From: Hymenopus coronatus
Taxonomy: Eukaryota; Arthropoda; Insecta; Mantodea; Hymenopodidae
DNA length: 64,000 bases
Assembly (NCBI GenBank): GCA_030762935.1
Contig: CM060898.1
Location: 96,020,781 to 96,084,780 of the forward strand
Reading direction: 5' to 3'
The first letter of the stretch is position 1. Each line of letters starts with the position of its first letter. The position numbers were made by a program, and so were the translations under genes. Shown here in pieces: positions 1-14,800 of the stretch. A model generated the notes under the pieces. The model was not told the DNA's origin. It searched no databases and saw only the letters and a list, made by a program, of their open reading frames with translations.

Positions 1-318
1 GCCTTTCTAAGTCCCAATTTTCCTTCAGCACTGTGTCATTTAAAATATCTTGGTACACAACAATGTATAGGTTGTCCATGTTTATAACTGACAAATTTTT
101 GCAGCAATAAATATCCAGAATAGAATAAATTGTACTAGTATGGTAACCAGAAGTGATGTAACAACTTACTTTCATGCATTTAAAATCATAAATAAAAAAA
201 AAATATATCTGGCAAGTTTTATTTCTACAAGATAGCCTGCCTGATGTATTGCAGTACCTGCCATGACTCATTGATCTCTGTGTATTATACTAATAGAAGT
301 ATTTTTGTTTGGAAACAG

Positions 319-604
319 GGTAGAAACATGCCACTGAATGCATTCTATCGAATTGCACGCAACACAATGAGCATGTGGTTCAGGCAGCCAGAGCCTCCTG
401 CAGCTGACGTTGAACAAGAATTCTGGAAACATGTAACATCTCGTCAAAGTCATGTGTGTGTTCATTCTGGTTCAATTGATTCCAGTGGATGGGGTTATGG
501 ATTCCCAGTCTCAAAAAATAGTCCTTTTGCACGTCATCCTTGGAATCTTAAAGTTCTCACAAACAACAGTGGGTCAATTTTACGATCCATGGGTCCAATC
601 ATGG
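319..604 (+). CDS. Jarid2: JARID2 exon a (JmjC start)
   Basis: Acceptor ggaaacag|ggt before 319, donor atgg|gtaagt after 604. 286 nt, entering in phase 0 and leaving with one base of a Gly codon. Encodes the entry to the JmjC domain, including [20 protein letters not shown], the family segment with the SGSILR motif. Confidence 0.95.
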
Positions 605-3600
605 GTAAGTCATCTTACTGTTATAGTTTGTTAGCATGTAAGGTTTAGTAACTAAAGAACTAAGAATAAGAACTGAAATAGAAATAAACATTAAATATTA
701 AAAAGAAAGAGCACTATAAAGAGTGACTTTAGAGTACCTTCACTTATTGAGACTTTAATAATGAAATTTTTTGAGGGTATTTGTCATCATTGTCACAAAT
801 TAGGTGACTGAAGCACGTTATTTCTTCTCTCCTTTTCGTCCTCTCTCGCCTGAGTTTGACCCTGCTGCTATCTGTTGGTAGTGTAACAAAGCTCCAACAA
901 CCTATTCCTGGGCAGGATTTTAACATTTCTGATAATGTAATAATAATATTGGAAGATTTGTAGTCCTATATATCTGCCTCCATCTCATGACCTCTCACAT
1001 GCTGCTTTAGAAAATATACTTTTCAAGTTATCAACACCTTTTCTGTAGGTGGAAGCTCAATTCTCACCATCCTATTGTAGCCAACTCTGTGCTTGTGTGA
1101 GAGGCAAACTAATTTTCAATTTCTTGGATAGTTATAACCTGTCCCTCCGAACACCAGAGAGCTTATATTTCTTTCTGACTCCTTCAGTACTTTTTCATAC
1201 CTTGGTTTAGAAGTTTCTTTACAGTGGAATGCCATTTGTTTCACATTAGATGGTGCTTTTATTCCCAGTTGACTTTGTTTAACCACAATGAACAAAACTC
1301 TGTGATTGTTTTAGCTGAACATCTCACAAGGGCTATTCTTTTTGCTGCTGAGCAATCTATTCCCTGGTTAATTGCCCATCCCATCAATTTCCAGTTCCAT
1401 GGTGGACAGATGAATGCTGGAACACTATACATGATCTCAGGGTTTTCAATTGTCACCCTATACTGCATAACCATACAATACAAGAAGATGCATGCCAAGA
1501 ATAGCAAAAAGACAGCATAGAGCAATTTTTTAGTTTCTTTTAATCAGCATAAACCTTTCTCATATGGGATAAATTGGCATGTGACTGTTAAATCAACCCA
1601 CATGCCAGTAGGCTGTCTAAAAAACAGCTGCAGGAACTGTTGTTGATACATTTGATGTTAGCTAACACCTTAGGCAGTGCTTTTGCTCAAGTGCTTTTTC
1701 GGGCACAAAAATCCTTAGCATGGCTTCCTTTGGAAGGGAAGTAAAGTCGTTGGTCCTGTGCCATACATTTACGGCACGTAAAAGAACCTCAAGTCTGATA
1801 GAGAGGTCTCTGAGCAAAATTAAGCGGTCTTTCACACCCAGAATAGAATGGAACACTGAGAACCACAGCAGTAAAAGAGCATCCATAAATAACACACCAT
1901 TTCCATTTCAACTGTTGACCATCTTGTATCAATATCAGCACATAAGAACAGATTCACAAAGAATTGTTGGGATATTTTTTGACTCAAAAAGGCTTATATG
2001 TTGGCAAGCAGGGATATTACATTTCCTAAATAACTTGAATATATGTGGATGCTTACCATTTTTCATTCAGGAGTTTATGAAGGACCATGTTTTCTGAGTA
2101 ACAAAGTACCTCGGGGATTGGTACTAAGCATTGCACTATTTGCCATCTTAAAATATATTCGTTCAGGGGTATCTTCTTGGGTAATGTTGCCGACTAAGGC
2201 CATGTAAGGACAAGCAGCCAATTTTTACATTGAAACTTGTAATGTTCTGCATAATAGAGCATATATAGTTGGTATTGTGAAAAGGAGGGAAGACAGCGCA
2301 CTCATAGGGTAGTGAGGGAAAGCAACAATGGTGCTGGCACAATAATATTACAGCAGCACTTTCATAGTGTTGCAGATAAACACTGGAATATTCTTTTGAT
2401 AGTTGCTTTGTGTATTATATTTCTCCATTAACCCAAAATATTACTTGATCAAATGTATTAAGAGCACCACAATTGCAGTATGATTGTGACAGAGGTATCT
2501 TCATTTTCTGATGAAATCACCTTTAGCTAGCTTATGCTTAGAGCCATTTTCAGATTCCAAGGATTATTGCTAATGTGCATAATTTACAATCTGTTAATTT
2601 TAGAGAATTCTGACAACAAAAATATATCTTAAATGTGAAACAAGTACATTTTATTTCTTTATTTAAACGATGTGATGAAGGGAACGATACATAAAAATCT
2701 GTCATGTTCCATTCACATGACTTTCGCTACATCTCTGCAACAAATTATTGCTAAGTGATAATCGAGAAAAAATTAGCAGAAATAGTCTTATTACTTGCTT
2801 CCTTGTAAGTGGAAGCAAAATAAGGGAGTAGCATAGGTTAAAGTGATAAAAAGCTGGTTGCTATGTGACTGAAGCGCCTTTGTCTGTATGGACAGGAGTT
2901 GACAAATTTTTGTATCAGAAAAGTATGAGCTTTTTAAAGCTGAAACCAAAAACAAGGAATATGTAAAAACTGATAAACTCCACGAAAAAAAATTTATATA
3001 ACTTAAATTGTGTGTTTTAATGTGTTCTACATTTTTTGTGTGGTAAGTCTTTGTCCATCTCTTATGTCTTAGCAATTAATGCAAAAGTCTGTAAAATTAA
3101 TCCAGAATAAAATAGTCTTACAAGGCTATTCCCAGAAAATTCAAGATATATATTTTATTTGTGAGGTAAATATCTTTAACAAATCTTTAACATACAATAT
3201 TTTAATTAAAATTGTTAGAGCCATTTTTGAGAAAATCAACATTTACGAAAAGGGTAGTTGGGGTGGGGGATTTTCTTGAAAATCTTCGTCACAACCTTGG
3301 AAGATACCAAACTTAAATATCAGTTTGGTATTTAATGATTTCTTCGTTTTTGAGCTATGCTGTGCACAGACACACACATACAGGCCTTTTTCTAAAAACG
3401 TTTTTTTTTTTTTTTTTTGTTCAGGGGGACCCAAAACGTATTTCCAGTGAAATGTCAGTATCAAATTTTTGGTTGCAATACAATACCTTCTGTATACACT
3501 GTGTACATAGTATGTGTAGAGAAAGTCAAAATATATTTGACTTTCACTGTTATCTTGCATCATTGACTCCATAACCAGGTGCGTTCACTTAGCATTGAAT

Positions 3601-6600
3601 GGAGAAGAAAATTAGAGCAGTACTAGGTCATCTAGCGGCAAATAAATAAATGAATGCGTTTTTGTTTCTTTATTTTAAATGAAAGGACAGTTAATACATA
3701 AAAATATATTTGAATTTCACTGTTGTGTTGCATCTTTGACTCGATAAACTGCTGCTAACCTATCATTTAATGGGGAAGAAAAACAGATCATTGCTACGCC
3801 ATTTAGCAACATATAACCGTGCTACTACTGCCACCTTGCGACTGTTAACCAGCTGCATTCCCTTGGTAGTGTCTGCTCATTGCTTTAGTGCTTTTTTATT
3901 TTCTAAGGTTGGTTTGGTTTTGCGGCATTGCACAGTAAACAGATAAACAGACCCTTAGTCAGCAACATTACCTCTTTTTGCTAGTTTGTAGACCACTTCA
4001 CCATCTATTGACTTCTAAGCATATGCCATTTTTGTCTGCAACAACATTTAAACAATTTTAGAAAATAGAGTTTTCAAAAATAGTTTGCTTCTCAACTTAG
4101 AGGTCAATTTGCTTAACTTCTGGCACCATAGGAGACATTTATTATCTTCACTCCATTTCGATTCAGATTTACTTCTGTTCACTGATGAAACAAGATTTCT
4201 GGGGTTGATGCTTGGCAGAAAATCAGCTGGTTATTGCATATAGCACAGCTGAAAGCTTGATGTGACCATTCTCTGAATATTCTGTGGGTGCCAATGGAAA
4301 ATTTTGGGGAGGGAATCAGACAGTTTTGCTGTAACTTCGTACTGCACTGTCTGATCCAAGTTAGATTAAGGGTGCATTGTTTATTTTTCAGCATGGTGAT
4401 CTGTGCTGAGAAGATTAAGAGCTATGCATAATTGGGGCATCAGTATGACTGTTAGTCTTTATACAAAATTGGCAGAGCCTACTCTATTGGTCTGATATCC
4501 TCTTAGAAAATTATGGCTCAAAGCCACAATTTGTGCCTACACAGCCAAAGTTCACTCAGATTTTCAAACGAATGTTGTAGAAACACTTACTCAGTCAAAA
4601 GTCAGCAAGTGTTTGTTTTTGAGAGCTTCTTGGGAAGTATAATATTGAAATGCCTAGCATGTTTATTAAGTGAAATGCCTAGCATGTTTATTAAGGGGGT
4701 GGGTGCAGTCCCTTGGTAATATGTAACATCCCTTGTAGGTCTTAGGATGTCACAAATCTACACTTGTTTTTTAAAATTTTTGTCAAATTAATATGACTGA
4801 AATTTTAGCTACACTGATGCATCTAAGTGCATCACTGGTGTTGAATGTGCTTATGTTTATGGATTTGAACCATATACATTCGGTTTTCATATTAGCCCTT
4901 CCATTTATAGTGCAAAGCTGTATGCCATTACCATTTTTCATGTGCGGTGTTAAAATTTGAGCGACTGCCATTTATGAATGATTCTCTACCACACTGTTAA
5001 CAAAGTGGAACCAGGATATCCTTCATGTTTTACATGCTTCTGGCGTTAATGTGGAGTTGCTTGGTTTCCTGGTCAATTTGGCTTGTTGGGTAATGAATTG
5101 CCAGATTTGGCAGCCAAGATAGCAACCATACAACTCAGTTTTTCAATATTTTGTGTTGTGTCATGTTGGAAGACTTTATGCTTGTTGTATGGAGTGCAGT
5201 GCTATTGTGCTGCTACGAAGAGTGATCAGTTCTCTATGGAAACAAGCTTAGAGTAGTGAAGGACATTCTAGTAATCTGAGTATTTTTGTTTCATGTATCT
5301 CATCATGCATCATTTTGGCTTGAATGTATTGCATATTGACCACTCTAATTTTATGCACTCTTACCTATTTAAAGGGACCCAGTTTCTATTTTCTTCACTA
5401 CATCATGAAGATCTGTGTTTTTGCCATGTGTTGCTTTTTTTTTTTTTTTAATTTTTTTTTTTTTTTTTGGTAGTGTTGAACGCCCGCTTTAACTACTTAT
5501 GGCACTGCAGGCGGTGACACTGATGATTACATGAATGATGATGGAACACTGGTGGAATGAGATGGCAGGGGAAACCAGAGTACCCGGAGAAAACCCGCCC
5601 CAGCACAAATCTCAAATTTGTCCACCACAAATCTCACATGCAGTCGCTTGGGATCGAACCCAGGCCGTCTAGGTGAGAGGCGAGTGGTCTAACCACCTAG
5701 CCACGGCGCGGCCTCATGTGTTGCTGCCTTGTACTTCTTTGGCACATCTTCAGAAATCTCTGTGCAGATGATAACCAAGTAACCTAAAATGCTTTCAAAT
5801 TTTTGTCAAAGGTTAAGAGGACCTGGGAGGCAAAACTTCTTGAAATTGTCATTTTTGTTTGTTTCTTTATGCTAAAAAATTCTCTGTTTTATCTCATTAA
5901 TTTCTAATATTGATAATGTTTTAGGTAATTTATAAATATTAAAACATAATAATGAATTGAAGTCTACATATAGTTAAAATTAGTATTATTACTTTCTCTA
6001 CACATACTATGTACATAGTGTATAGAGAAGGTATTGCATTCCACCCAAAAATTTGAATCCGAGATTTCACCAGAAATACATGTTTTGGGTCCTCCTGAAT
6101 CGAAAAAAAAAACATTTTCAGAAAAAGATCTGTGTGCATGTGTGTGTCTGTGGACAGCATAGCTCAAAAACAAAAAGACTGTTGAATACCAAACTTGGTA
6201 TTTAAGTTTGGTATCTTCCAAGGATGTGAAACAAAGATTTTCAAGAAAATCACCCACCCCAACTAGCTTTTACATGGAACTTTTTTGAAAATTTTGATTT
6301 TCTTAAAAATGGCTCTAACAATTTTGATTAAAATATTGTATATTAACGATATTTACCTGACAAATAAAATGTATATCTTGAATTTTCTGGGAATAGCTTC
6401 TGAAGACTACTTTATTCTGCATCAATTTTACGGAATTTTGCATAACTGCTAAACCATAAGAGATGGACAAAAACTTACCACACAAAAAATGTAGAGCACT
6501 TTAAAATACACAATTTATGTTATATACATTTTTTTTCATGGAGTTGATCGTTTTTTAGATATTCCTTGTTTTTGGTTTTAGCTTTGAAAAACATATTTTT

Positions 6601-8827
6601 CTCATACAGGAATTTGTCAACTCATGTCCATACAAACAAAGGAACTTCAGTCACTTAGCAACCAGCTTTTGACTATCACTGTAACCTATGGTACTCCCTT
6701 ATTTCGCTTCTACTTACAAGGAAGCAGTAATAAGACTATTTCTGTTAATTTTTTCTCAATTAGCATGAAATAAATAGAAGCAAGAGCTTTTTAACAATAA
6801 TGTGTTACAGAGATGTAGAGAAAGTCATGTGAATGGAACACACAAGATTTTTTTTTAATGTTGTTTATCAAAATTTACATCTCTTAGATAAAATACATTT
6901 TTCTGTAAAACTATGAAACTTAGAGAGCTCAATTTTACACTAGTTGTTTTTTATTATCAGATATAGATTTTAACATAGCCATTTAAAAATACTTTGAATA
7001 AATAAAAAGTTATGAACTGATTACAGGCTGATATTAAAAATATATAGCTTATAAGCTATAGTATATTTTTAAAAAGTTAAAATTTTAAAGTGTGTAGGAA
7101 GAAGTATTTAATATTAAAATATGTAGGAAGTTGTATTTTAATTTCTGTAAAAATTTTGTTGTGAAATCTTATACAGTTCCAGAGATACTTCAATTTCACG
7201 ATTGGGTAGCGTATCAGTTCTCCTTAACATTCAAATCAAATTTAGTCATGTAGATGTCAAATTTTCATACCTGTTGGACAAGTCTTTTAAATTAATTTTT
7301 ATTCTGGTTTTTGCCATAATTGGTTTAAACATCCTGATTTTTATCTTTTGAATTTTTTTATAATTTATTCTTATATTGAACTTTTGCCATGATCTGTTTT
7401 ATAAAGTGTTAATGATCTTGTTGTTGACCACCCTTAAGTATTCACCACCACTTGTAGAACAATTAATTAACATTGATTAACAACAATATTACAAATTTCA
7501 ATGGGAATTTTAATTTGGACTGTTACAGGTGTCACAGTTCCAACTCTTCATGTAGGAATGTTGTTTACAACCTGTTGCTGGTACAGAGATCCACATGGTC
7601 TTCCTTGGGTAGAATATCTACATACTGGAGCAAGCAAAATATGGTATGTAAAAATTGATAATAAAAACCAAAGCAACTAATAGTGAAATGTAATATGCAG
7701 ATATTTAAATAATCAAATAGTGATAAAGTGCCATTTAACTTGTTTTAAAACATTTATGTGAAGCATGTATTATAAAAAAGATTTACCATAATCAGCTGCT
7801 TGTTTTCTTGTTATAAAAAAATATAAAAATACCAAAAGTTGACAGGTTATCTCTATGTTTTCCGGCTTCCCAATCTATGTGTGATTCCCAGCTGGGGTGA
7901 AGGATTTCTCTTTGTAGAATCATCTCGTAATCTCTACAGAGCTAACATATGACTGTGGGAGTGAATGCAATTGTGTTATAAAACTAATGTTAAAATCTGT
8001 AATTAAAAAATTTAATACCCAGGAATTTTTTTTCAGTTAAAGAGCCAACCTGGACCTGTTTGGAATTACTTTTTTTACAGTATATAATGAAATCTGTTAA
8101 AATTCTGTATTCTAAAAGGATTATTTTCAAGAATATCTAAACAAAATGGAAATATGATTATTTCAGTAATTATATACATAATTACTGAAATAATCAGTAA
8201 TCCACATATAATTTTACATACATATGTATGAATGTGTAGAAATTATTTATGCCTGTATTTAATATATTATTGTTTTGCATCTTGGCAAGCTTTGTATACA
8301 GCAGCCTGCAAGTGAAGGAAGCCGAATTTTAAATAAATTCTTTCTCTATATTATTGGAAATTTAAAAGGGATATTAAGATGTGATTTTAAAAAAAAATCT
8401 GCATTAAGTGGTTAACATATTTACATTACCAACTTCTGTAAACTGTAATAAAGAGGATTGAACAGCCTTATGCAGTATCTGATACACTATTTTGTCACTG
8501 CACCTTCTTTTTTATGTATGTCTATCAAATGCTGTTGCATGTTTTTTTCAAAAAACAATTTTTGTAAATTTGTTATGATTCAACCTATAGAATCTCATAA
8601 AGCACACATTTATAAATACACCTATGCCTACATATTTTTATATATTTTTTATGTTTGTTAAGAACTGGTGGTTGTCATGCATTTGTGATAATTTGATTTG
8701 ATCTCAGCACTCTAATGTAGCCTTCAGAGCTTATAGCTTGCATAAGAAACAGTCCCTAAAGAAGACCATTTTTTGATGTGTAACAATCTGATGTATTAAC
8801 TACAGTAGAAGTTTAAAATTTTTTTTT

Positions 8828-8859
<32 letters not shown>

Positions 8860-11800
8860 CTTTTTTAACTATCCTTCCCTTGTGCCCACAAAAATTAGAA
8901 GTCATTGTTTGATAGGAAACTATTTTGAGGTATTCTGAACCCAAAAGATGTACCACTATGACCATGCTGCATTTATTACCCCTCCTTCCACCTCAAACAA
9001 CTTGAAAAAAAATGTATACTTTTTACTTTCTCTTGTAAGTAAAGGAAGTATTGCATTCCACCCAAAAATTCTATTAAAAATTGCTGGAAACATGTTTTGA
9101 GATTCCATAATTCCAAAAAAATAATTTTTAGAAAAAGATGTCGTCCTCCGTGGTGGACTTCATATACCCAAGGTCGTGGGTTCAAACCTGGCGGAGGATT
9201 TTTTCATGTGTAAAAATGCTTAGCATGGCTTCCTTCGAAAGGGAAGTAAAGCCGTTGGTCCTGTGTCGTAGATTTATGGCACATAAAAGAACCTTAAGCC
9301 TGATAGAGAGGCCTCTGAGCAAGATTAAGCAGTCTTTCACGCCCAATTTAGAATGGGACGCTGAGAGCCATAGTAGTTAAAGATCATCCATAAATAACAC
9401 GCCATTTAGAAAAAGATTCATATGTGTGTACATGCATTCAAACAGCATAACTCAGAAAGAAAAAGTTGGTTAAATACTAAACTTGGTATTTAAATTCAGT
9501 TCTTTCAAAGCTGTAACACAATGATTTTTTAACAAAATCCCCCTACCCCAAACTACCCTTTACATGAAAGATTTTATGAAATTTTCATTTTCTCAATCTA
9601 AAACTTTAGATTAAAATCTACATTTATATGTTAAATAAAATTTATATCTTGATATTTGGAATCTTTTGGAAATAGCCTCTGAAGTCCTCTTCATTTGAAA
9701 GGAATTTTGTGTAACTGGTAAATGTTAAGCAATAGATGGATGCATACCATTCAAAAATGTACATCTTGAAACACACAGTTTATTTTAAAAAAATGTTTTG
9801 TCATAAGCCATTTCTGAGATGTTCGTTTTAAATGATTTGAATTGTTAAATATTTGTCCATCATTTAAACTCCTTCCAGCGTTCACCATTTCTAAAATTAC
9901 ATTTTAAGATCAGGATATAACACCCAGTTCTTAAATATTTGACTTAAACATTTGCATGTTAAGAAACATGTACAATAACTATTTCTGCAAAGTGAAGAAG
10001 ATAGAAATAGGTATAAACTTTCATAAGAATAGTTTGTAAACCCTTTTAATAAGTATTAGTAGAGAAATACACTGAATGTAACACATTTCCCCCTCCCCCT
10101 TGTTCAAAAATAAATGTAGCAGTTCATTAAAATGCAATTTTAAACATGAGCATGATAATTGATATCTCGTACTGTGCGTCTAAAAAAAAGGTGAATTATT
10201 GTAGTATTAATTGTCATTATTAACGGGAAGTAGGCAGGAAATAAATGTTTTATGGATAATTTGTAGAACAACTATGAAAATGATATGAGAATGTTGGGTG
10301 ATTATTACACATTAAATCTTTTGTTCATTTCATCTTTATATTTGTGAAGATAATTATTACGTATAAAGTTTTTAATGTGTTTAATTGAATGTCTGCATTG
10401 TTTTGATTACAATCTGAGAAGGAAGGAAATTACAGTCAAACTTGGATCCATTGTTCCTGAATTTATTGTTTTGCTGCATTTAATTTTCAATTTTTCTGTT
10501 CCTGCCATTACATTAAAACATAATGTGACCATATGTGCAAAGTACTTGGTAGGCTGTGCCTTGTGACAGTATATCAGCCATTTATCTGGCCATCTGAATT
10601 GTTAGCTATGAAGCAAGTGTGCAAAGTAACCATTGGGCTGTGTCTTTGTGAGAGCATATCGGCTGTTTACCTGAACGTCTGAATTATTAGCTGTGAAGCA
10701 AGTGTGTAAAGTAGTCATTGAGCTATGCCTTTGTGAGAGCATGTTGGCTGTTTACCTGGTCATCTTATTGTTAGCTGTGAAGCAAGTATGCAAAGTAGTT
10801 ATTGAGCTATGCCTTTGTGAGAGCATTTTGGCTGTTTACCTGGCCGTCTGGATTGTTAGCTGTGAAGCAAGTGTACAAAGTAGTAATTGGGCTGTGCCTT
10901 TGTGAAAATCTGTCCACTGTTTACCTGGCCATCTGAATTGTTAACTGTGAAGCAAGTGCGCAAAGTAGTCATTGGACTGTGCCTTTGTGAGAGCATGTTG
11001 GCTGCTGTTTACCTGCCTTCTGAATTGCTAGGTATAAAGCAAGTGTGCAAGTAGTCATTGGGCTGTGCCTTTGTGAGAGCCTGTCGACTGTTTACCTGGC
11101 CATCTGAATTGTTATCTATGAAGCAACTGTGCAAAGTAGTCAGTAGGCTGTGTCTTTGTGAGAGCATATCGGCTGTTTACTTGGCCATCTGGATTGTTAT
11201 CTGTGAAGCAAATGTGCAAAGCAGTCAGTACCTTTGTGAGAGCATGTCAATGGTTTATCTGGATGCATGAATTGTTAGGTGTGAAAAAGTGTGCAACATA
11301 GTTGGTAGCATGACTTTGTAAGTGCATGTCAGTCCCTTTAGCTAGCCTGTAGGAGCAGCCTGTACAAGCCCAAATTAGGAAGTAAAATTGTGACGTTCAG
11401 ACCCATTTTGTTTTGTACCTACAATAGTTGCCAGCAACTATCATATGCTATTGGCTCTTGAAGCTAATGTTAAAAATGAAAAAGCATATATACTCCTCTT
11501 GGATCTCTTTCTTCCAGAAGTAACAGTCGCTCAATTTGCTTTGTAATTTGTCCAAATGTATTTTCTTACATGATTGGCACATTTTCTTGCATTCATCTTG
11601 TTTTTAGAGGTGTCCGATAGATGTGATACTTTGTTTACTTGAGATTGATGTCTTTAGTTTTAAGTTTTATAGATACTTACCTTTAACTTTATTGTGTACT
11701 GGACCGGGACCGTTTCTTACACCAGCTTTAATGTGAAAAATACATTACAAAATTGTATACTATACTTTTCACTTTAAACTTGCATTCAAGTTTCAGCTTC

Positions 11801-14800
11801 TGATAAGAATAATGCTACTTTTAAAATATTTACAAAATTAACAGTTAATTACATTATTTTTTGTAGGTATGGTATTCCAGATGAATATAGTGCAGCATTC
11901 AGATCAGCACTTACCAAGCTTGTTCCTCGGTATTGTAGAAACAAAACTATATGGCTACCATCTGACACTGCCATGGTACCTCCACCTATGTTAGTAAAGC
12001 ATGGTGTATCACTTTGTCATACTGTGCAAGATCCTGGTCAATTCATAATAGTCTTCCCCAAGGCATTCACATCTAGCATCTGCACAGGATATTTGGTTTC
12101 TGAGAGTGTGTATTTTGCTCAGCCCAGTTGGCTTGCCACAGCTGAGCAAGTCTTTAAAGTAAGTATATTTCTAGACTTTATTAATCTAGGCAATTTGTGA
12201 GTTCAAAAACAACTTTTCAAGAGAGAGAAAAAACATTAATTCTTGTAAATTATTAATATGAGCTACATGCAACTTATACTGGTTGATCCAAAAACGTCCA
12301 AACTGGCTGCACAGTGTTTTGCATGTCTGCACCCTCGATACTCGTTACCATCTGCCACCATTATAAAAAGGATCGGATGAAACATGCAATATTTTTAAAA
12401 CTACTTTTAAAGGCTTTACTTACCAATGTTATTAAAGGAGATGCTGAAAATGGCCACCACCGTTGTCCATACATTTTTGGCACCTCTTGAGGAGACTATC
12501 CATCACTCGCCATAGTTCATGCTGAGAAATGCTGGCAATTTCCTGGCAGATATTTTGTTTTAACTCTTCCAGGGTGTGTGAGTTTGTCTTGTAGACTTTA
12601 TGCTTTAAGTTACCCCAGAGATATAAGTCGCAGGGGTTAAGTCGGGGGACCAAGAGGCCACAAATCTCTATTAATAATTTTGTCCTGAAACACCCTTTCA
12701 ATTGTACTCATCGAAAGATTGGCTGTATGAGTTGTTATTGAAAAAAGGCAAAATCACATGCCCTGTCTGCTAATTTTCTAAAAAAAAAAGTGGGCAAAAT
12801 TGTATTCACATATGTATGGGTGTCAATTGTTGACTCGAAATAAATTAGGCCTATAAATCTTTCTCCATTAATGGTGCACCATACACAACTTTGAAGAGGT
12901 ATTTCCTGAACAATATAAGGTTTCTCAGAGCTCCAATAACAATTATTTTGTTAGTAACTGATACCTCATACTTAATGCAACTTTGAAATATGAATGTTTC
13001 CCATTCACTCACTTTGAACTTCTGTTTATTATTAGTTATAAAGTTTTTAAAGAATATCTGAAGGTGATTTTTAAAGTCCAAAATCATGTTTGTGGTCAGC
13101 CTAACAACATTAAATGTTGTTTCTACTGGTTGCATCCATCCTTCATATATCTCCATCCTTTCCATGTTTTGTTTCATTTTCTCAATTATTGCAAATTTGC
13201 AATCACAGGAGAGAAAGCTATGATCTTTGACTGGTGCCTTGTAAACAATGTTAGTGAACCTACCTGTAAATACTTGGGTAACAAGAACCTAATCATTGTG
13301 CTATTCTGGTTTTGACCCCTGCAACCATCTGAGAACAGCTTCAGCATTTTTACTTACTCACATAAATAGCTTTTGCAATAGTAAAACAAGAGTGAAAAAA
13401 ATGCATTTACACTCCTGTATGCTCCATTTTCAGGCCACATGTATATAATAGCCTTCTTTGTTTTCTCTTTCTGTCAGAAACTTGTTTCCCTGCACTATTT
13501 AGATATGCTTCACCTTATGCTTGTGATTTCTTTTGAATATTTTTGTTCCAATTTCTTTCATTTCTCTTTTTTTTTACCACAAACTTCAGTGCAATCTTCA
13601 TCATGATTCATCTCTCTACCATTTTGTCAAACTCAATGAAACTCAACCCTAGAAACATCTGTTTTGAAGCTCTGTAGGTATTTCAATACTGTCCCAACTC
13701 CTTCTTTTGGGAATATTCTTGAAGCATGCGCTAAATCAAATGCGATGATATTGTGCTTTCCATTTGGAGATGGAATGTTATCTACATATAAAAACATGTG
13801 TACCATATAACGCTTTCATATATGTATTAAAGTAAATTTTTCAGAAGTTTAGAATTAGGAATGTTTTTGAACTCTCAAGTTCATTTAATAGGGTCAGCTT
13901 TACACAACTAAAATTTAAAATTAACCTTTTTTCTAAGTGAAACTGGGATTTTTACAAACACCCACTTGTTACCACATTTCTGAAGTCTGGACTTATAGTC
14001 CTATTTTAAGACGATTCACAGTAACAAGAATGGAAACCAGAACAAGAATGACAAATTTAAAATATGTGTATTACAAATTGGAGCTTTCCGACATCCCTGG
14101 AGCTGGAAAGAAAGTATTTTAAAATTTTTAATTTCTCATTCTTGTTCCTGAGAACAGCATATTAAATGGTATACTGCTACCATCTGACAATGATTGTACA
14201 AATTATTAGATAGGTTTGATAACTAAGCTAGCATCACCTCCAGACACGTACAGTTATGCCCACATTCTGAGCGCAAAGGGATAATTTGGATTTTACTGTA
14301 TTTAAGGTACCTATGTGGAATTGAGTAAAGATAAATCACCAATAAAATGTTCAGTAACACTTATTTTAATATAAATTAAACCTATAGTACTTAATATTGA
14401 TCCTAATAAAAATTCACCAAGCAAGGTGGCACCATCATAATGTGTGAGACTCGTATTCAGGAGTTCCCAGATTCAAATCCTCAAGGCTGACAACCTAGGC
14501 AAAGGTTTTTTCTCTGGTTTTTCACAGCCACTAGGTGAACGCTGGTTTGGATAATTTGAGCTACAAATGTTCCTATCATCCTTTCATCATATTTCATTTC
14601 CTTCATCATTGCAATATCAGGCACCTATACATGATCCAGAGTTTGCTTGCTCCTCAAGGGGCTACTTTCGCAGGCATTGTCTTGTAAGTCCTTGGGGGTA
14701 TATGTCCTCTGAAGAATAGGGTAATCTATTGAAGAAGAAGAAGAAGAAGAAGAAGAAGAAGAAGAAGAAGAAGAAGAAGAAGAAGAATATTCGTGTATTT

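Noticed and set aside
1720..2097. 125-codon ORF
   Set aside because: Its first half lies in a SINE family 1 copy; the same peptide recurs at 9138-9380 within another copy.
9140..9230. Possible tRNA gene (A- and B-box-like motifs)
   Set aside because: It is a tRNA-derived SINE head: no full cloverleaf, and it continues into a conserved SINE body with target duplications.
10693..11270. Two repeated-sequence ORFs ([16 protein letters not shown])
   Set aside because: They are translations of the 85-bp minisatellite, whose period shifts the frame each unit.
10550..11345. CRISPR-like array
   Set aside because: Whole units repeat without unique spacers, and the host is a eukaryote.
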